DNA of 64,000 nt from Adiantum capillus-veneris (lineage: Eukaryota > Streptophyta > Polypodiopsida > Polypodiales > Pteridaceae), in NCBI GenBank assembly GCA_014529385.2, contig CM043956.1, positions 86,665,721 through 86,729,720 of the forward strand, given 5' to 3'. The notes beneath the pieces are model-generated. The model worked only from the letters and a program-made list of their open reading frames with translations. It was not told where the DNA came from and ran no database searches. Positions 9,574 through 23,821 of this stretch are shown in pieces. Made by a program: the position numbers and the translations under genes. Numbering within the stretch: position 1 is the stretch's first letter; each line of letters opens with the position of its first letter.

Positions 9574-10046
9574 GTATCGCATTGGAAGATCAATTGAAAA
9601 CAACCTTTATCACTCCTTGGGGTTGTTATGCTTTTAGAGTCATGCCATTTGGTCTGACAAATGCTCCTGCAACATTCCAACGTTTCATGAACATGGTGTT
9701 TCAAGCATTCTTTGGAAAGTCAATTAGGGTGTTCATTGATGATTTCTCCATTTATAGCTCAAAATCATTGCATCTACAAAGGGTAGAAGAAGGTTTAAAG
9801 AAGCTCTACAACATGGGAGGTCAACTCAACCCCAACAAGTGCCACATAGGTGAGGATGAAGTGATCTTGCTCGGTCACAAGGTTTCCTATAAAGGCATTG
9901 AGGTGGATCCTTCAAAGGCAAAGGCTCTTATTGAGCTCCCATCACCGAAGAGTCTTAAGGAGGTCATCTCTTTCATTCAGAAGGTGAAGTATATGTCACG
10001 CTTCATTCACTTAGCCTCAGAGTTGCTTCATCCTTTGCAAAGTTGA
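9573..10046 (+). pseudogene. Reverse transcriptase core, element 1
   Basis: This fragment continues the reverse transcriptase in another frame after the 91-nt deletion. It has PFGLTNAPATFQRFMN and the catalytic FIDDF motif, then a thumb/connection segment with LGHKVS and GIEVDPSKA. It ends by a one-base deletion in an A run near 10041 (AAA here, AAAA in element 2), which shifts the frame into 10043-10738. The first catalytic aspartate is missing, so no activity is expected. Confidence 0.85.
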
Positions 10047-10893
10047 CACAACAAGTAGAATTTGCATGGTCTGATGATCTTGAAGAGTATTTTTGTAACA
10101 TTAAAGTCATTTTGTCAGATCTACCAACACTCATGCCTCCTTGTTGGGAATACACATTCTTTGTTAGCTCTAGTGTTGGAAGGGAAACAATTGGTGCTGT
10201 GTTGATACAACAAGATCCCCATAGTACCAGGATGCGGCCCATCTACTTTGCTAGTAGGGTCATGAATACTTTAGAGAGAGGCTACACGGAGGCAGAACTC
10301 ATGATGTTTTCTCTCATGTTTGCGATAAGGAAGTTTAGATCCTACTTTCTCCCAAAACCTTTTGTAATCCTCATCGCAGAGAATTTGTTCCCTTGGGTGT
10401 CATCTCAAATGAATCTTAGTACTAGGATCTCAAAGTGGATTATGGAGTTGCAAGAATTTCAATACTCTTTCAAGGTAGAAGATAGTGTGCGTGCACAATT
10501 GACAGGGATTCTCACTTATAGGGTGCATGAAAAGGAGATTAAGGTGCCTGAAGTAAAGACCCTACCATTGCCACGACCAAAAAGTATTCCTAATGATTTT
10601 ACCTTGTTCTTTGATGGAGCTTTTTGTCGAGCCACAGGAAAAGCAGGGGGAGGGCTAGTGTTGCTCAACCCAAGTGGAGAGGTGGTCCTGAAAGAGAAGT
10701 TCAATCTACCAAGTTCAGCTAGCAACAATGAAGCATAATATGACACACTAATTCATGGTTTGAAGATGTGCATTGGACAAGGGATAAAACGTCTCATGGT
10801 AAAGGGAGATGCACTTCTCATTGTTAAACAGATTTTAGGCATTTGGGCATGCAAGAATGAAGCTTAAGGACAAAATTTCATGCCATTCGTAGG
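10043..10893 (+). pseudogene. RNase H and second (archaeal-type) RNase H, element 1
   Basis: The first part has the Ty3/gypsy RNase H signature region (FFVSSSVGRETIGAVL, FASR, YTEAELMM). After a connector, a second RNase H starts at about residue 188 with FTLFFDGAF and GGGLVLLNPSGE, the pattern of the extra RNase H found in Athila and Tat elements. A stop (TAA at 10736-10738, where element 2 has GAA) cuts it before the E-x-x-A-x-x motif ends. A further one-base loss near 10860 shifts the frame ahead of integrase. Confidence 0.8.
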
Positions 10894-12468
10894 ATGTTTA
10901 ATCAGTTTGAAGAAGTGCAACTATATCATATTCCGAGGAAACAAAATGAAGATGCCGATTTACTTGCACAACAAGCAGTTACATGTGTTGAGAAAGAAGT
11001 GCAGGTCATCATGGTGGCGGCGACTGTGAAGCAACCGCGGTACCAGGGATTGGAGTCATTGGCTCCCATCATTGGCTACATTTTGGAGGGTGAGTTTCCA
11101 CCAGACTTCACAAAAGCTCAGAAGAGGAGACTCATGAAGAAGGCAAGCATGTATCTCTTCCTAGAAGGCTCCCTCTATCAGATAGGGAAGGATAAAGTGT
11201 GCAGAAGAGTACCAACTATCACGGAAATTTCAGCCATTCTAAAAGGTTTGCATGAAGAGGCATGTGGTGGTCATTTTTTCCAAGAATTAACTGTGAAGAA
11301 GATTTTGCTTGCGGGGTATGTCTGGCCAAGTCTGCATGTGGATGTCCAACATTGGTGTAAAAGTTGTCACAATTGTCAGGTAAATGGGAATAGAAGATTG
11401 ATTTATGGTCCAAGGCAAATTGTGCTTGCAAATGGACCCTTTGAAAAGTGGGGCATTGATGCTATGGTTCCTCTGCCTAGGATAAAAAATGGTAAACTCT
11501 ACATTCTAGTGGCTGTAGACTATATGACTAGGTGGGTGGAAGCACAAAGTGTGGCAAAGGTAAATGAGAGGACAGTGAGAAAATTCGTCTACACTCACAT
11601 TTGTTGTAGGTTTGGCACACCTTTGGAGATTGTTTCTGATAATGGTCTAGGGTTTAGAAAGGGATTGCTCACAGAAGTCTGTGAGGAACTTTACATTCTA
11701 CATCGTCACAGTACACCCTACTATCCCCAATCAAATGGTTTGGTAGAAAAATCTAATGGTGTCGTTGCAGGCATCATTAGAAAGATGGTGAAAAACAAGA
11801 CAAATTTGTGGGATGACTTCTTGGATGGTGCCTTGTGGGCGTATCGAACAACATATAGGGAAGCCACGGAGTTCACACCATTTCACTTGGTCTATGGTCA
11901 AGAGGCTTTACAGCCAATTGAGCTAAACATTCCAACAATGCAACTTCATGGCAAATCAGCACAAGATGATCAAGAAGCATGGATGGATCGACTTCTTACC
12001 TTAGCTGAGCTTGAGTGGAAAAGAGAAGCAGCATACGAGTGCTATAAGAGGAAAGCCACATAGACAAAGGAGAAGCTTGACAAGAAACTGAAGGACAAAG
12101 GCATCAATGAAGGAGATCTTGTGCTAAGGTATGACAATCGACTCGATAATCGTTTTGATGCCAAATTTGAAACAAGATGGCAGGGGCCATACATAGTCAA
12201 GAAGGCTTTCAATTCAAGTTACTATCAACTTATGGACTTGAATGGGAAAGAGCACTCCAGGAAGGTAAACGGCTATCCCTTGAAGCCTTACTTGAGTCGA
12301 CTTCTACCAAAGGATCTACCAGAGCAAAAGGCAACTATCTCATGTAAGTATTGTTCCATGAAGCATGAGTGTAACACAAACCAAAATTCCAAGGGGCCAA
12401 ACAATGAAGATCTTGTCAAAGACTCTGAAGCACTCTCTTTGGAAAAGATTTTTTATGATGGTACATAA
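10894..12468 (+). pseudogene. Integrase with GPY-type C-terminus, element 1
   Basis: The frame opens with the end of the second RNase H region, then an HHCC zinc-binding segment (EACGGHF ... CKSCHNC) and the DDE core: WGIDAM, SDNG and GLVEKSNG. After a TAG at 12061-12063 (CAG in element 2) the same frame continues to 12468 with RWQGPYIVKKAF, a GPY/F module. No chromodomain follows; the product ends in a KD/E-rich tail 28 bp before the LTR. Apart from the nonsense codon the integrase looks nearly complete. Confidence 0.85.
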
Positions 12469-12482
12469 ATATACCATCATCC

Positions 12483-12496
12483 TGGGGGAGGGCTAA
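12483..12496 (+). promoter_or_regulatory. Polypurine tract of element 1
   Basis: TGGGGGAGGGCTAA directly precedes the 3' LTR start TGATAGCC. The same core GGGGAGGGCTAA precedes the 3' LTRs of elements 2 and 3. Confidence 0.85.
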
Positions 12497-15225
<2,729 letters not shown>

Positions 15226-15453
15226 ACATGTAAGAAGAATATCATCAAAATCCAAAGAACCACACACTCGACTCAAAGTTTCACATGCCGCCACCAACAC
15301 AGGTGCAGTCTCGCATCCAAATTCCAAGAAAATGCCTCTGCTCCTGCAAAACAACTCCACAAATGCACCGAAATATGTAGAGCTCCTCTGCAATGTTCCA
15401 CGCCAAGGCACTCCATCAATGGCAACGGATATCAAGGTATCAGGAATATGGTG
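15226..15453 (-). pseudogene. Host exon, 5' half: methylase motif I-like segment
   Basis: Read right to left, the exon begins after acceptor CATGCAG (15454-15460) in phase 0 and is open up to the element 1 junction, where the frame continues into 694-810. It encodes VPWRGTLQRSSTYFG, then FLEFGCETAPVLVAACE and VCGSLDFDDILL. The second and third resemble motif I (F-x-G-x-G-T) and the following acidic loop of AdoMet-dependent DNA methylases; one expected glycine is glutamate here. The CACTA element lies 6 bp upstream of the acceptor AG. The assignment to a methylase rests on motif order only and is tentative. Confidence 0.5.
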
Positions 15454-15460
15454 CTGCATG

Positions 15461-15600
15461 CACTACAACAAAAATAGGTGTGATTGATGCATATATCGAT
15501 GCTGCCCTTCGCTATACGCGTCGCTGTGAAACCAGTCGCTATTAGCGACGCGGATAGCGACGCTCATAGCGACGACCATCGCAGAAATTTTTTTTCTTGG
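15461..15600. repeat. Left terminal inverted repeat and subterminal motifs of the CACTA element
   Basis: CACTACAACA terminus followed by GCGTCGCTGTG, TAGCGACGCGG, ATAGCGACGCTC and ATAGCGACGACC. Such clustered subterminal motifs are where EnSpm TnpA-type proteins bind. Confidence 0.8.
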
Positions 15601-15680
15601 GCAAAGGGCAGGTAGCCTGGCCTGTGCCCAGTTAAAAGATGGACACAGCCATAGGCAGACTTCCTGCCCTTTGCCCAAGA
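15600..15680. repeat. Short inverted repeat in the CACTA left arm
   Basis: CTTGGGCAAAGGGCAGG at about 15596 recurs inverted as CCTGCCCTTTGCCCAAG at about 15664, so about 17 bp could pair across a loop of about 50 bases. Confidence 0.7.
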
Positions 15681-16391
15681 AAGCGAGCAGCACCAAAATA
15701 TCAACCATGCTCCTGCGCGTTGAAATTTCGGCAGAGTTTCCTTTGTTTTTACATAAACTTTTCAAAAAAAACCATATCATGTATACGCCTCCTACATGCT
15801 ATCCATGTAGGATATCACGTGAGATTTAAGGCCAATGAAAGACAACCGTACCAACTGAAAAGCATAGCCATAACGAACCATAACCATAACTTAAAAGCAT
15901 AACCATAACTTAAAACCATAACCGGCTATAACCACTTTGATCAAAATCATAATGCAGATAACCATAACCATAAACAAAATTAACAATAACCATTGTTTGT
16001 ACAAAAAAGAGACACAGAAGCGTGTCTGTGTCTCACAAAGCATATAGATGAAATCTGGTCCACTAATGACTAGGCGTCGCAACCTGCACATAGGACAACT
16101 CACAAAATTAGTATTGATATTACTTCACATATACTGACTTAATTCAATCAACTCACACATATTAACGTCTCACCTCTAGCGATCAGCAAGACTGTAAGGC
16201 CTCCTAGTCTACAGGCTCTCCTGAAGCTTCAAGATCATTCAGTACTTCATAGATACCTCTGCGATATCCATCTGACTCCTCCTCGCATGATGGAGCTCGA
16301 TGCATCGCAAGATTCTGCATTTATACAAAAATCAAAGTAATAAGAATACATGATTCATCGCGTTTTAAAAAACGCCATAGTTAAGATTGGA

Positions 16392-17330
16392 TTAGAAACT
16401 CACAAACTCATAGCGAAAGGTGTCGAAGCCTCCACTGCCAAGATGAGATGTCCCCCTAGTCATCTGTCGTACCTGCGCGGCCTCACGCTGTTGTCTGAAC
16501 CGCGTGGCCGCTGTCCGCTCATCCTCCCTGATCTGCAGCCACGTCTCGTGTGGGATGCCCGAAGGCTTCGGCGAGCTGGTCCACAAAGCCTTCCGAGCTG
16601 CATCTCGTCGATGTTTGATGGTGTCCCGTGCAACACCCTTGATCCACTGCACCGAAACAACGGAAGAACCCGGAGGAGGCTGGTACTCTCTCACGATGGT
16701 CTCCACTATGTAAGTGACTTTTTCCTTGTCTTGCTAACCCCAAGACGTCAGAAGGCCGGTCGAAAACTACAGCTCCACGAGCTGGCGAATCCGCTATCGC
16801 ATCTCAGTCCCAAATCTATCCATGTCAACAGAACCATCTCCCCGTATAGTATAGAGCTTGGAGGCACTAGGATCGTGTGCCCCCCAAGGTGTCCGAGGTG
16901 TGCGAAGAGGTGTGTCGAGAGGTGTGCCTGGGTAAGACGGGGGTCGTGAGCGAGGAGGGAACGAAGCAACTGTGGACCCTCCTCCACAGCAACCACCACC
17001 TCCACCTAACGATCGCCGAGATCGGCGAGTGCGCCTATGTTGCGGAGATGAGGACGTACCCGCCTCTGCCCCACCCCTAGGTGTCGAAGAGGCCGTGATG
17101 GGAGAAGCAGGCGTCATACCCATAGGCATCCTCCCCCCCGTAGGCGTCCCCCCCCTAGGCGTCGGTCCCTCGGGTGTGAAGCCTGGAGGCGTAGTACCCA
17201 TGCCTCTGGCTACCCAGTACTGAGAAGCCTCTTCCATCTGAGCAGGCGTCATCCATGTAATGAGGCCCATGAATGCATCTTCACTCATTGAAGCGGGATG
17301 TAGAATCTGGTCTGCCATACTAAAGTCCTG
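16392..17330 (-). pseudogene. CACTA second ORF, Ptta/En/Spm (Transposase_24)-like, copy A
   Basis: An acceptor (TTTGTGCAG) at about 17331 precedes GACTTTAGTATGGCAGAC; the likely ATG is at 17318. The first part is low-complexity Pro/Gly/Thr with GGGGGCCGGGS and many RTPRTP-like turns. After a frame change near 16750 the second part (16392-16706) has WIKGV..., IPHETWLQI and GTSHLGSGGF, matching the layout of the plant Ptta/En/Spm family (conserved Trp, then HxxGSxxF). In EnSpm such a protein binds the subterminal repeats. It is placed downstream of the tnp2 gene on the same strand, with donor GTAAGT just past the tnp2 stop, which suggests alternative splicing as in En/Spm. Copy B holds a longer unbroken version. 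Confidence 0.6.
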
Positions 17331-17424
17331 CACAAAGAAAGTAAAATAAAGCGTCATAACACAGTTGTTTAAATTAACTTTAAGATTATTTTAAATCAAA
17401 GTCTTCACACAAAGACTTACAGGC

Positions 17425-18186
17425 CTAAGCCTCGACGAGTGAGGCATCATCGATAAGATCTTGCACCATATCATCGTCTATCTCTAATTGCAAACATAAC
17501 TGTGCCCCAACTCGTTCTGGCAGATTGTCTTCATCCATTGCATCTTCATCTACAAGTGTCAATTCTGGCTCGTCAACGTCATCCGTCGTATATCTGTCAG
17601 CTTCCTCTGCCATACCTTCGTCCATCTCATCTAATGTCACAGTAGTATGGACGTCGTCTGAGTGACTTTCCTCCAGGAGATCTTGCCCTTCAAATACTTG
17701 TTTATTTCTTGGAGCAACATGAACCACAAACCACCATTGTCTCTCTCGAGGGTCCGGTACAAAGACCACTTGCTCTCAATGTTTGGGGAGAGCAAATGTG
17801 TCGCTCGCATCTGTCCAAGTCTTTGTAGAATCTATTTGCACAAGCTTGTTTCCATCTCTGCGTACCGTTGCATTGCGACCAAAAGTAATCACCTTGAACC
17901 ACTTCAGATCCAACAAAAACATCTCAAACCGCCTGAAGCTTACTTTCACGATATCTGACACCAGACCACAGTAATCCAGGTTGCTAGTGCTCTCATTCGT
18001 GTCTCTAGCACTGGCCCTGCTCTTTTGCATGAAACTAACCATTACCCCATTGTCAAACGTGTTTCTTCTATTGTCAATTTGTTGTGTTCTGAAATGCTTT
18101 CCATGCGACCACAATGCCACGTATGTATGATACTTCCAGTCACATCCAATAGCCATCTCTTCCTGTTCTAGAGATATGGGTTCTCC
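17425..18186 (-). pseudogene. CACTA tnp2 C-terminal region (DUF4216-like), copy A
   Basis: The region carries DYCGLVSDIVKVSFRRFEMFLLDLKWF and then VPDPRERQWWFVVHVAPRN, the usual DUF4216 layout downstream of tnp2. It ends in an acidic tail (DDVDEPELTLVDEDAMDEDN) and a TAG at about 17423, followed 4 bases later by donor GTAAGT. A frame change lies near 17770 and a TAG interrupts the junction to the upstream domain near 18192. Confidence 0.7.
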
Positions 18187-18189
18187 GAT

Positions 18190-19508
18190 CTATGGAGCTG
18201 CTCTCACTGTCTTGTCCAACCATGCCATTGTAGGGAATTCAGGTAGAGGAGCAAGATAGTTTGGCAAGGGTAAGCCTCCAGTCGTTCGACTTCGCCTCAA
18301 ATCCTGTCGCTCCCTGTTGCGTATCTCTTTCTCTTCTTCGTACCTTTCAAGCCATTTTTGGATCGGCGCTGAATTTAGTATACAGAACTTCATGATCTTT
18401 TCTCGCATGGCCTGGTTTATTTTCTTCGGCACCCCTTGCCCTTGCGGCTCCTCTTCCACTAGTCTTGCATCCTCCTCATCGCTCCACCGTCGAGGCATTT
18501 CTGGGTCAGAAACGGATAGAAATTTGGTCGTCAATACAAGAGACTCTTGCACCAGCCATCCTTCTGCCATGCTCCCCTCTAGACGCGCTTTTTGGCAAAC
18601 AAAACCGTTAAGTGTTTTCATGAACCGCTCTAGAAAGAACATCCAACGGTTGTGGACTGTACCTGCCACTGCAACCTCATCTACTACATGGATGAGCAAG
18701 TGCATTTGGATAGTTAGGCAGCTCGTGGGTAGATACTTCTCAATCATGCAAACTGCGTCAATGGAGTTAGCCCTTGCGACTGCAATAGATTCCTCCGGTA
18801 TCTCCTTGAAAGAGATCCACCGCACTAGCTCTGAAATCTTGTATATGCATGTCCGCACTTCCTCTGTTAAACACCCCTTGATCGCAATTGGAAGAATGAA
18901 TTGCAAGAACTTATGCCACTTGTGTGATTTCAATCCTGACAGTTGATCGTCACGGGTGAATGCTGTCTTGAGACATCGCATATATCCTGTTGGCGTCCTG
19001 AACTCTGAAATCACCCTTTTCACTTGTCGCTCTTCGTTTTTTAGCAATACCCATGGCGCTCTTGGAAGTTTTGTTTGGCCATCTGCATTGGTGAAAGGCC
19101 ATAGCTCTGGCATCTTTCCAACCGACTGCAAATCATCTCGTGAAGCTCGATTGTCTTTCATTCCCATGATTGTCTTCCAGAGGAGCTCTCCCACATTCTT
19201 GAATATATGCATTGGATCCAGCAAATGGTTAATTAGTAGATCACCCCAGTACTGCAACGTTTGGCGAATGGACAAACGTTTCATTCTTGGAACAGATTGC
19301 CCCTCATGTTGCTCCCATCGGCAACGCCACTCTTGTACATGCATAGGACGACATTCGACGCGACCAAACTGACCTTCGCGCAAGTGATGGCCATCTAGAA
19401 GATAACGATGGTGGCCTTGATAAATTTTCTTTTGAAGAGAGGCAGAATAGCACACATCCAAAGACTGCCCGCAAATTGGGCATGCATTGTATCCCGAAGT
19501 TGTTAGCT
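18190..19508 (-). pseudogene. CACTA tnp2 transposase central part with DUF4218, copy A
   Basis: The frame is open for over 430 residues. It holds the CPICG zinc-binding pair, GHHRYL..HHLR, the HLLDPMHIFKNV motif with DPMH typical of Transposase_21, then LSGLKSHKWHKFLQ, HLLIHVVDEV and RWMFFLERFMKTL of DUF4218. It joins the upstream exon through a 79-bp intron (19509-19587) whose donor is GTAATG. The acceptor is mutated here: copy B has GCAG, copy A has GCGG. Confidence 0.8.
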
Positions 19509-19587
19509 CCGCATATATTAAAGCATGAATCAGGCCAAGGCAAAGGGCTTGCGAATAGGGAGAATTTTGTAAATCAATAACCATTAC

Positions 19588-20330
19588 CAGAACCTTCTCC
19601 GTATCCTAGCCAATCATGCATAGTCCACATAAGAAGTCCATGGATCCTTGCATGTTGTTGTTCTACTGGTTCAACCGCATCTGCTATGTCGATCCCATGC
19701 CATAACTCTTGGAGCTTGTCAACTAGTGGTGCTAGATAAACATCCATGTTTTTTGCCTTGAACTTACCAGGTACGATCAAGCTTAATATCAAATGACCCT
19801 TCTTGATGGCAAGCCACGGTGGGAGGTTGTAATTGATAAGGCAAACAGGCCAAGTGCTCCATGATGAGCTTCTCAAGCCAAATGGATTGACTCCATCCAT
19901 TGCCATGCCCAAACGCAAATTGCGTGGTTCACTCTTAAAATGTGGCTAGGTATCTTCAATGTGCCTTCAAGCCTTTGAATCAGCGGGCACCCTAAATGTT
20001 GCGTCAGTGGATCTATTCGTAGAATGCCACCGCATCAACTTTGCAATGGAACCACAACGAAACATGCTTTTTATCCTAGGAATAATAGGGAAATGCCGCA
20101 ACACTTTAGCTAGCACTGTCTCGCTAGCTGCATCTTGTTTGTAGCGCATTGCTCCGCACTTAGGACACGATAGACAATCTGCGAATTCATTGCAAAAAAG
20201 ATGCAATCATTTGGACATGCATGAATCTTGTTGTAGTCCAAGCCAACTGAGGTAAGATGTTGCTTTGCGTTTGGCCTGGAGGGGGGCATTTCATTGCCAT
20301 CCAGGAGAAGTTGCTCCCGCAATAACCTGT
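19588..20330 (-). pseudogene. CACTA tnp2 N-terminal half, copy A
   Basis: Pieces in two frames read GLDYNKIHACPNDCIFF, CPKCGAMRY and LRLGMAMDGVNPFG, then SSSWSTWPVCLINYNLPPWL and DVYLAPLVDKLQELW: the Transposase_21 N-terminal order. Between the second and third blocks two codons expected to be Trp or similar are TGA and TAG (19919-19966). This half is absent from copy B through an internal deletion of about 900 bp. With these stops and the acceptor change, copy A cannot make a full transposase. Confidence 0.75.
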
Positions 20331-20451
20331 TTAAGACACATTAAATTAAAAAGCTCTCCGAGCACATCACTGTTGGAATCGGAAAATCTCTTTTGTAAAT
20401 TACGTACCTAAACAAAGCAGTGACGCTTGCATCTGACCACCCGTACACTGA

Positions 20452-20757
20452 CTAAAGATTCAAAAACGCCAGACAAGTACGAAGCACAGATATTTTGGCG
20501 CCTTCATAGATTGGTTGACTTGCCAGCTTCCTCAACATGTCTTCAGGAGATAGGCGCACGGCTTCTGGTGTTGCTTCGTTCTTGTTCTCCTCGCTTGTCT
20601 GGAAGAAGGCATCCAGCATCTCCTCCATGCCGTCGTCTTCTGTCTGTAAGCCCTTTTCTGCTTCCATCCGTGGCTCTATATTCCTCGGACCTTCACGCAT
20701 AATCTTTTTTCTCTCTCTCTCAGATGTAGGTGCTATGTCGCAAAAATCAATGCCCGT
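20452..20757 (-). CDS. CACTA upstream ORF, acidic (82 aa), unknown
   Basis: A short open frame starting at about 20700 encodes an acidic protein (EDDGMEEMLDAFFQTSEENKNEAT) ending near 20452. It lies directly upstream of the tnp2 N-terminal region and resembles the acidic leader that commonly precedes the HACPNDC block in tnp2. It is probably the N-terminal exon of the transposase rather than a separate gene. Copy B retains only its start (about 33165). Confidence 0.4.
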   Translation of the reverse strand, partial: TGIDFCDIAPTSERERKKIMREGPRNIEPRMEAEKGLQTEDDGMEEMLDAFFQTSEENKNEATPEAVRLSPEDMLRKLASQPIYEGAKISVLRTCLAFLNL

Positions 20758-21990
20758 TCCGTAGGAGTCGTATCGCAGATTCTATACGGTTTCTCTAGAA
20801 AACTCTCTGTACTTGTGCACATGCTCATTACATATCGTACGCTTGCGTAGGATTTGATACTTGCAGAGCGTGCACGAGCTTGTAATATTTTCCTCCATGT
20901 TAGTTGATGACGTTGCCATCTACAATGATTATGAATGTTGTTTTAATATATATATATATGTACACTCCTCACAATGTAAACTACCTCGCATTCTCTAGTC
21001 TTGCCCAATCTCCGTACACCTCGGTCCAGAGGTATACGGAGATTAGGACCACCGGGTCAAAATCTCGTCTTTATTGGTCAAACCCTATATGGGTAGACAC
21101 ATACGTGCACTCCTAGGTGTACATTGCAATGCATGTAGCAGGCAAAACCCCTTTGCATTGATGGGGGCTTTTCACAAGTCAAGCTCCCATACCCCTCTTC
21201 TCTCATCCCCACCCCATGAAAACCCCTCTTAGGGAGGGAGTGATAAAAGGCATTGTAAAAAGTAAGAAAAAAATAAAGTATGATTATGTAAATATATAAG
21301 AAAGGTAAAATAGGCCACCTCATGCCTGCGGGGTAGCCCCTCCCCACCTTGCCTCCTTTTTCTTCACTGTTGCCCCGCCGTGTGTCCCTTTTCCTCTCCT
21401 CCACTCAAAAGGTCAACCCCCTCTCTCTTCCCCTTGTCCTTTCTCCTTTCTCTCTCCCCTCAAGCTACCCCACCTCTCACCAATAATGCATTCTAACTCA
21501 CTAATAATGTACCCTAACTCACATGCAACTTACCCTATCTTCCAAAATAGTATACCCCACCCCCCCTTTCTCTCTCCTATCATATCCCATGACCCAAATA
21601 CCCCCCTCTCTCTCTACAGGGAGCCATGTCTCTTGTCTTGTAGCTAAATAACCTCCCCCACACTCACACACACTCAGTTTCATTGAAAAAGGTGCCCACA
21701 GACCCATCCCCACCCGGTGGTTACCTGATTTTTCTTGTGTTCACACACATCTGCACACAGATTCACCTCTGAACACACTCCCCTCTCTCCCCTCTTGTAA
21801 TTACTTTAGTCTCCATGTCACCTCTCACTTTTTTTCATCAACCCATCTCTCTCTCTTAGTCTCTCTCTCATGAGACTTCTGTTCTGGCACATATACACAC
21901 AGCCAGACAAGTGGGGCCCACAGTCACATGGCCTATGTAGATAATGATTTCTTCATTTCTAAATTCTATAATTTCTCCCCCCTCCTCCCC

Positions 21991-21999
21991 TATATAAAG
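21991..21999 (+). promoter_or_regulatory. Putative TATA box of the family 3 LTR
   Basis: TATATAAAG, also present in inverted orientation in the 3' LTR of element 3 at about 22922-22930. Confidence 0.5.
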
Positions 22000-22197
22000 A
22001 GGGGTCACCATCACACTAAACACACACAACATCACCAAAGAACACACTATGCATTGTGTGTTCCTAGTGCACACAAACACACCCACACCATCACCATCAA
22101 CGCAATCACCATGCTTGTCTTGAGCATGACCTCTACACCCTTGGCTATGGAATATGCAGGGCAACTAAATGAAGGATGATGGCCATAACCCTCGTGC

Positions 22198-23759
22198 TGA
22201 CGGGAGCAAAGCGAACCGCGAACCGCGAACCCTCGACGGCCTCTAAAACACCGGGGACCGAATGGCGCGCCTCGAGCCTGTCATGGTAAAGCAAACAGGG
22301 GGCACCACCTAGCTTCAGCGGCTAGAACGCAAACAACACACCACCATAACAAAGTTTTCATCCAAGAGAGATGGATGCTTGGGAGTAATGATGAAGAGGA
22401 AAGGGAATGAGATCAAGTGAGAGAGAGAGAGACAGAGAGAGAGTGAGGGAGGGGTATAGCGGCTTAGTACTTAGGCACCACAAAAGGATGGCGAATCCGC
22501 ACACCCTTCACACATACACAAGCTCACTCCAAAACACAAGACTAGGTGGCAATTCCGCACACCTCACATGGGCAAAACATTGCAAGAAAACATACTCACA
22601 AAACCTCAAGCTTTATTTAGAGAATTAGGCGATGAAATGGGGAGCATGGGGTAGGGGAATGAGAAGGGAGAGAGTGGTAGAGCACATGGCGGATAGGTGG
22701 GAGTTGATGGCGAAGACTCGCACGAGGATTATGGCCATCATCCTTCATTTACTTTCCCTTCATCTTCCATAGCCAAGGGTGTAGAGGTCATGCTCAAGAC
22801 AAGCATGGTGATTGCGGTGATGGTGATGGTGATGGTGTGGGTGTGTGTGTGTGCACTAGGCACACACATTGCATAGTGTGTTCTTTGGTGATGTTGTGTC
22901 CTTAGTGTGATGGTGACCCCTCTTTATATAGGGGAGGAGGGTGGAGAAATTCTAGAATTTAGAAATGAAGAAATCATTATCTACATAGGCCATGTGACTG
23001 TGGGCCCCACTTGTCTGGCTGTGTGTATATGTGCCAGAACAGCAGTCTCATGAGAGAGAGACTAAGAGAGAGAGATGGGTTGATGAAAAAAGTGAGAGGT
23101 GACATGGAGAATAAAGTAATTACAAGAGGGGAGAGAGGGGATTGTGTTCAGAGGTGAATCTGTGTGCAGATGTGTGTGAACACAAGAAAAATCAGGTAAC
23201 CACCGGGTGGGGATGGGTCTGTGGGCACCTTTTTCAGTGAAACTGAGTGTGTGTGAGTGTGGGGGAGGTTATTTAGCTACAAGACAAGAGACATGGCGCC
23301 CTTTAGAGAGAGGGGGGGGTATTTGGGTCATGGGATATGATAGAGAGAGAAGGGGTGTGGGGTATACTATTTTGGAAGATAGGATAAGTTGCATGTGAGT
23401 TAGGGTGCATTATTGGTGAGTTAGAATGCATTATTGGTGAGAGGTGGGGTAGCTTGAGGGGAGAGAGAAAGGAGAAAGGACAAGGGGAAGAGAGAGGGGG
23501 TTGACCTTTTGAGTGGAGGAGAGGAAAAGGGACACACGACGAGGCAACAATGAAGAAAAAGGAGGCAAGGTGGGGATGGGCTGCCCCGCAGGCATGAGGT
23601 GGCCTATTTCACCTTTCTTATATATTTACATAATCATACTTTATTTTTTTCTTACTTTTTCCAATGCCTTTTATCACTCCCTCCCTAAGAGGGGGTTTTC
23701 ATGGGGTGGGGACGAGAGAAGAGGGGTATGGGAGCTTGGCTTGTGAAAAGCCCCCATCA
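22198..23759 (-). repeat. 3' LTR of element 3 (1562 bp)
   Basis: On the minus strand it starts TGATGGGGGC at 23759 and ends CCCGTCA at 22198. Most of it (about 22732-23759) is an inverted copy of 21159-22197. Confidence 0.9.
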
Positions 23760-23775
23760 TTAGCCCTCCCCTTTT
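23760..23775 (-). promoter_or_regulatory. Polypurine tract of element 3
   Basis: The minus strand reads AAAAGGGGAGGGCTAA immediately before the LTR start TGATGG. Confidence 0.8.
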
Positions 23776-23821
23776 GGCTAGAGGCATTCATGTGTCTAGC
23801 TCTGTTTCTTCTTCCGCTTAG

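Noticed and set aside
16350-16949. 199-codon plus-strand frame, and 29600-30304 plus (234 codons)
   Set aside because: These lie opposite the CACTA second ORF, whose minus-strand frame has recognisable motifs; the plus frames are shadows.
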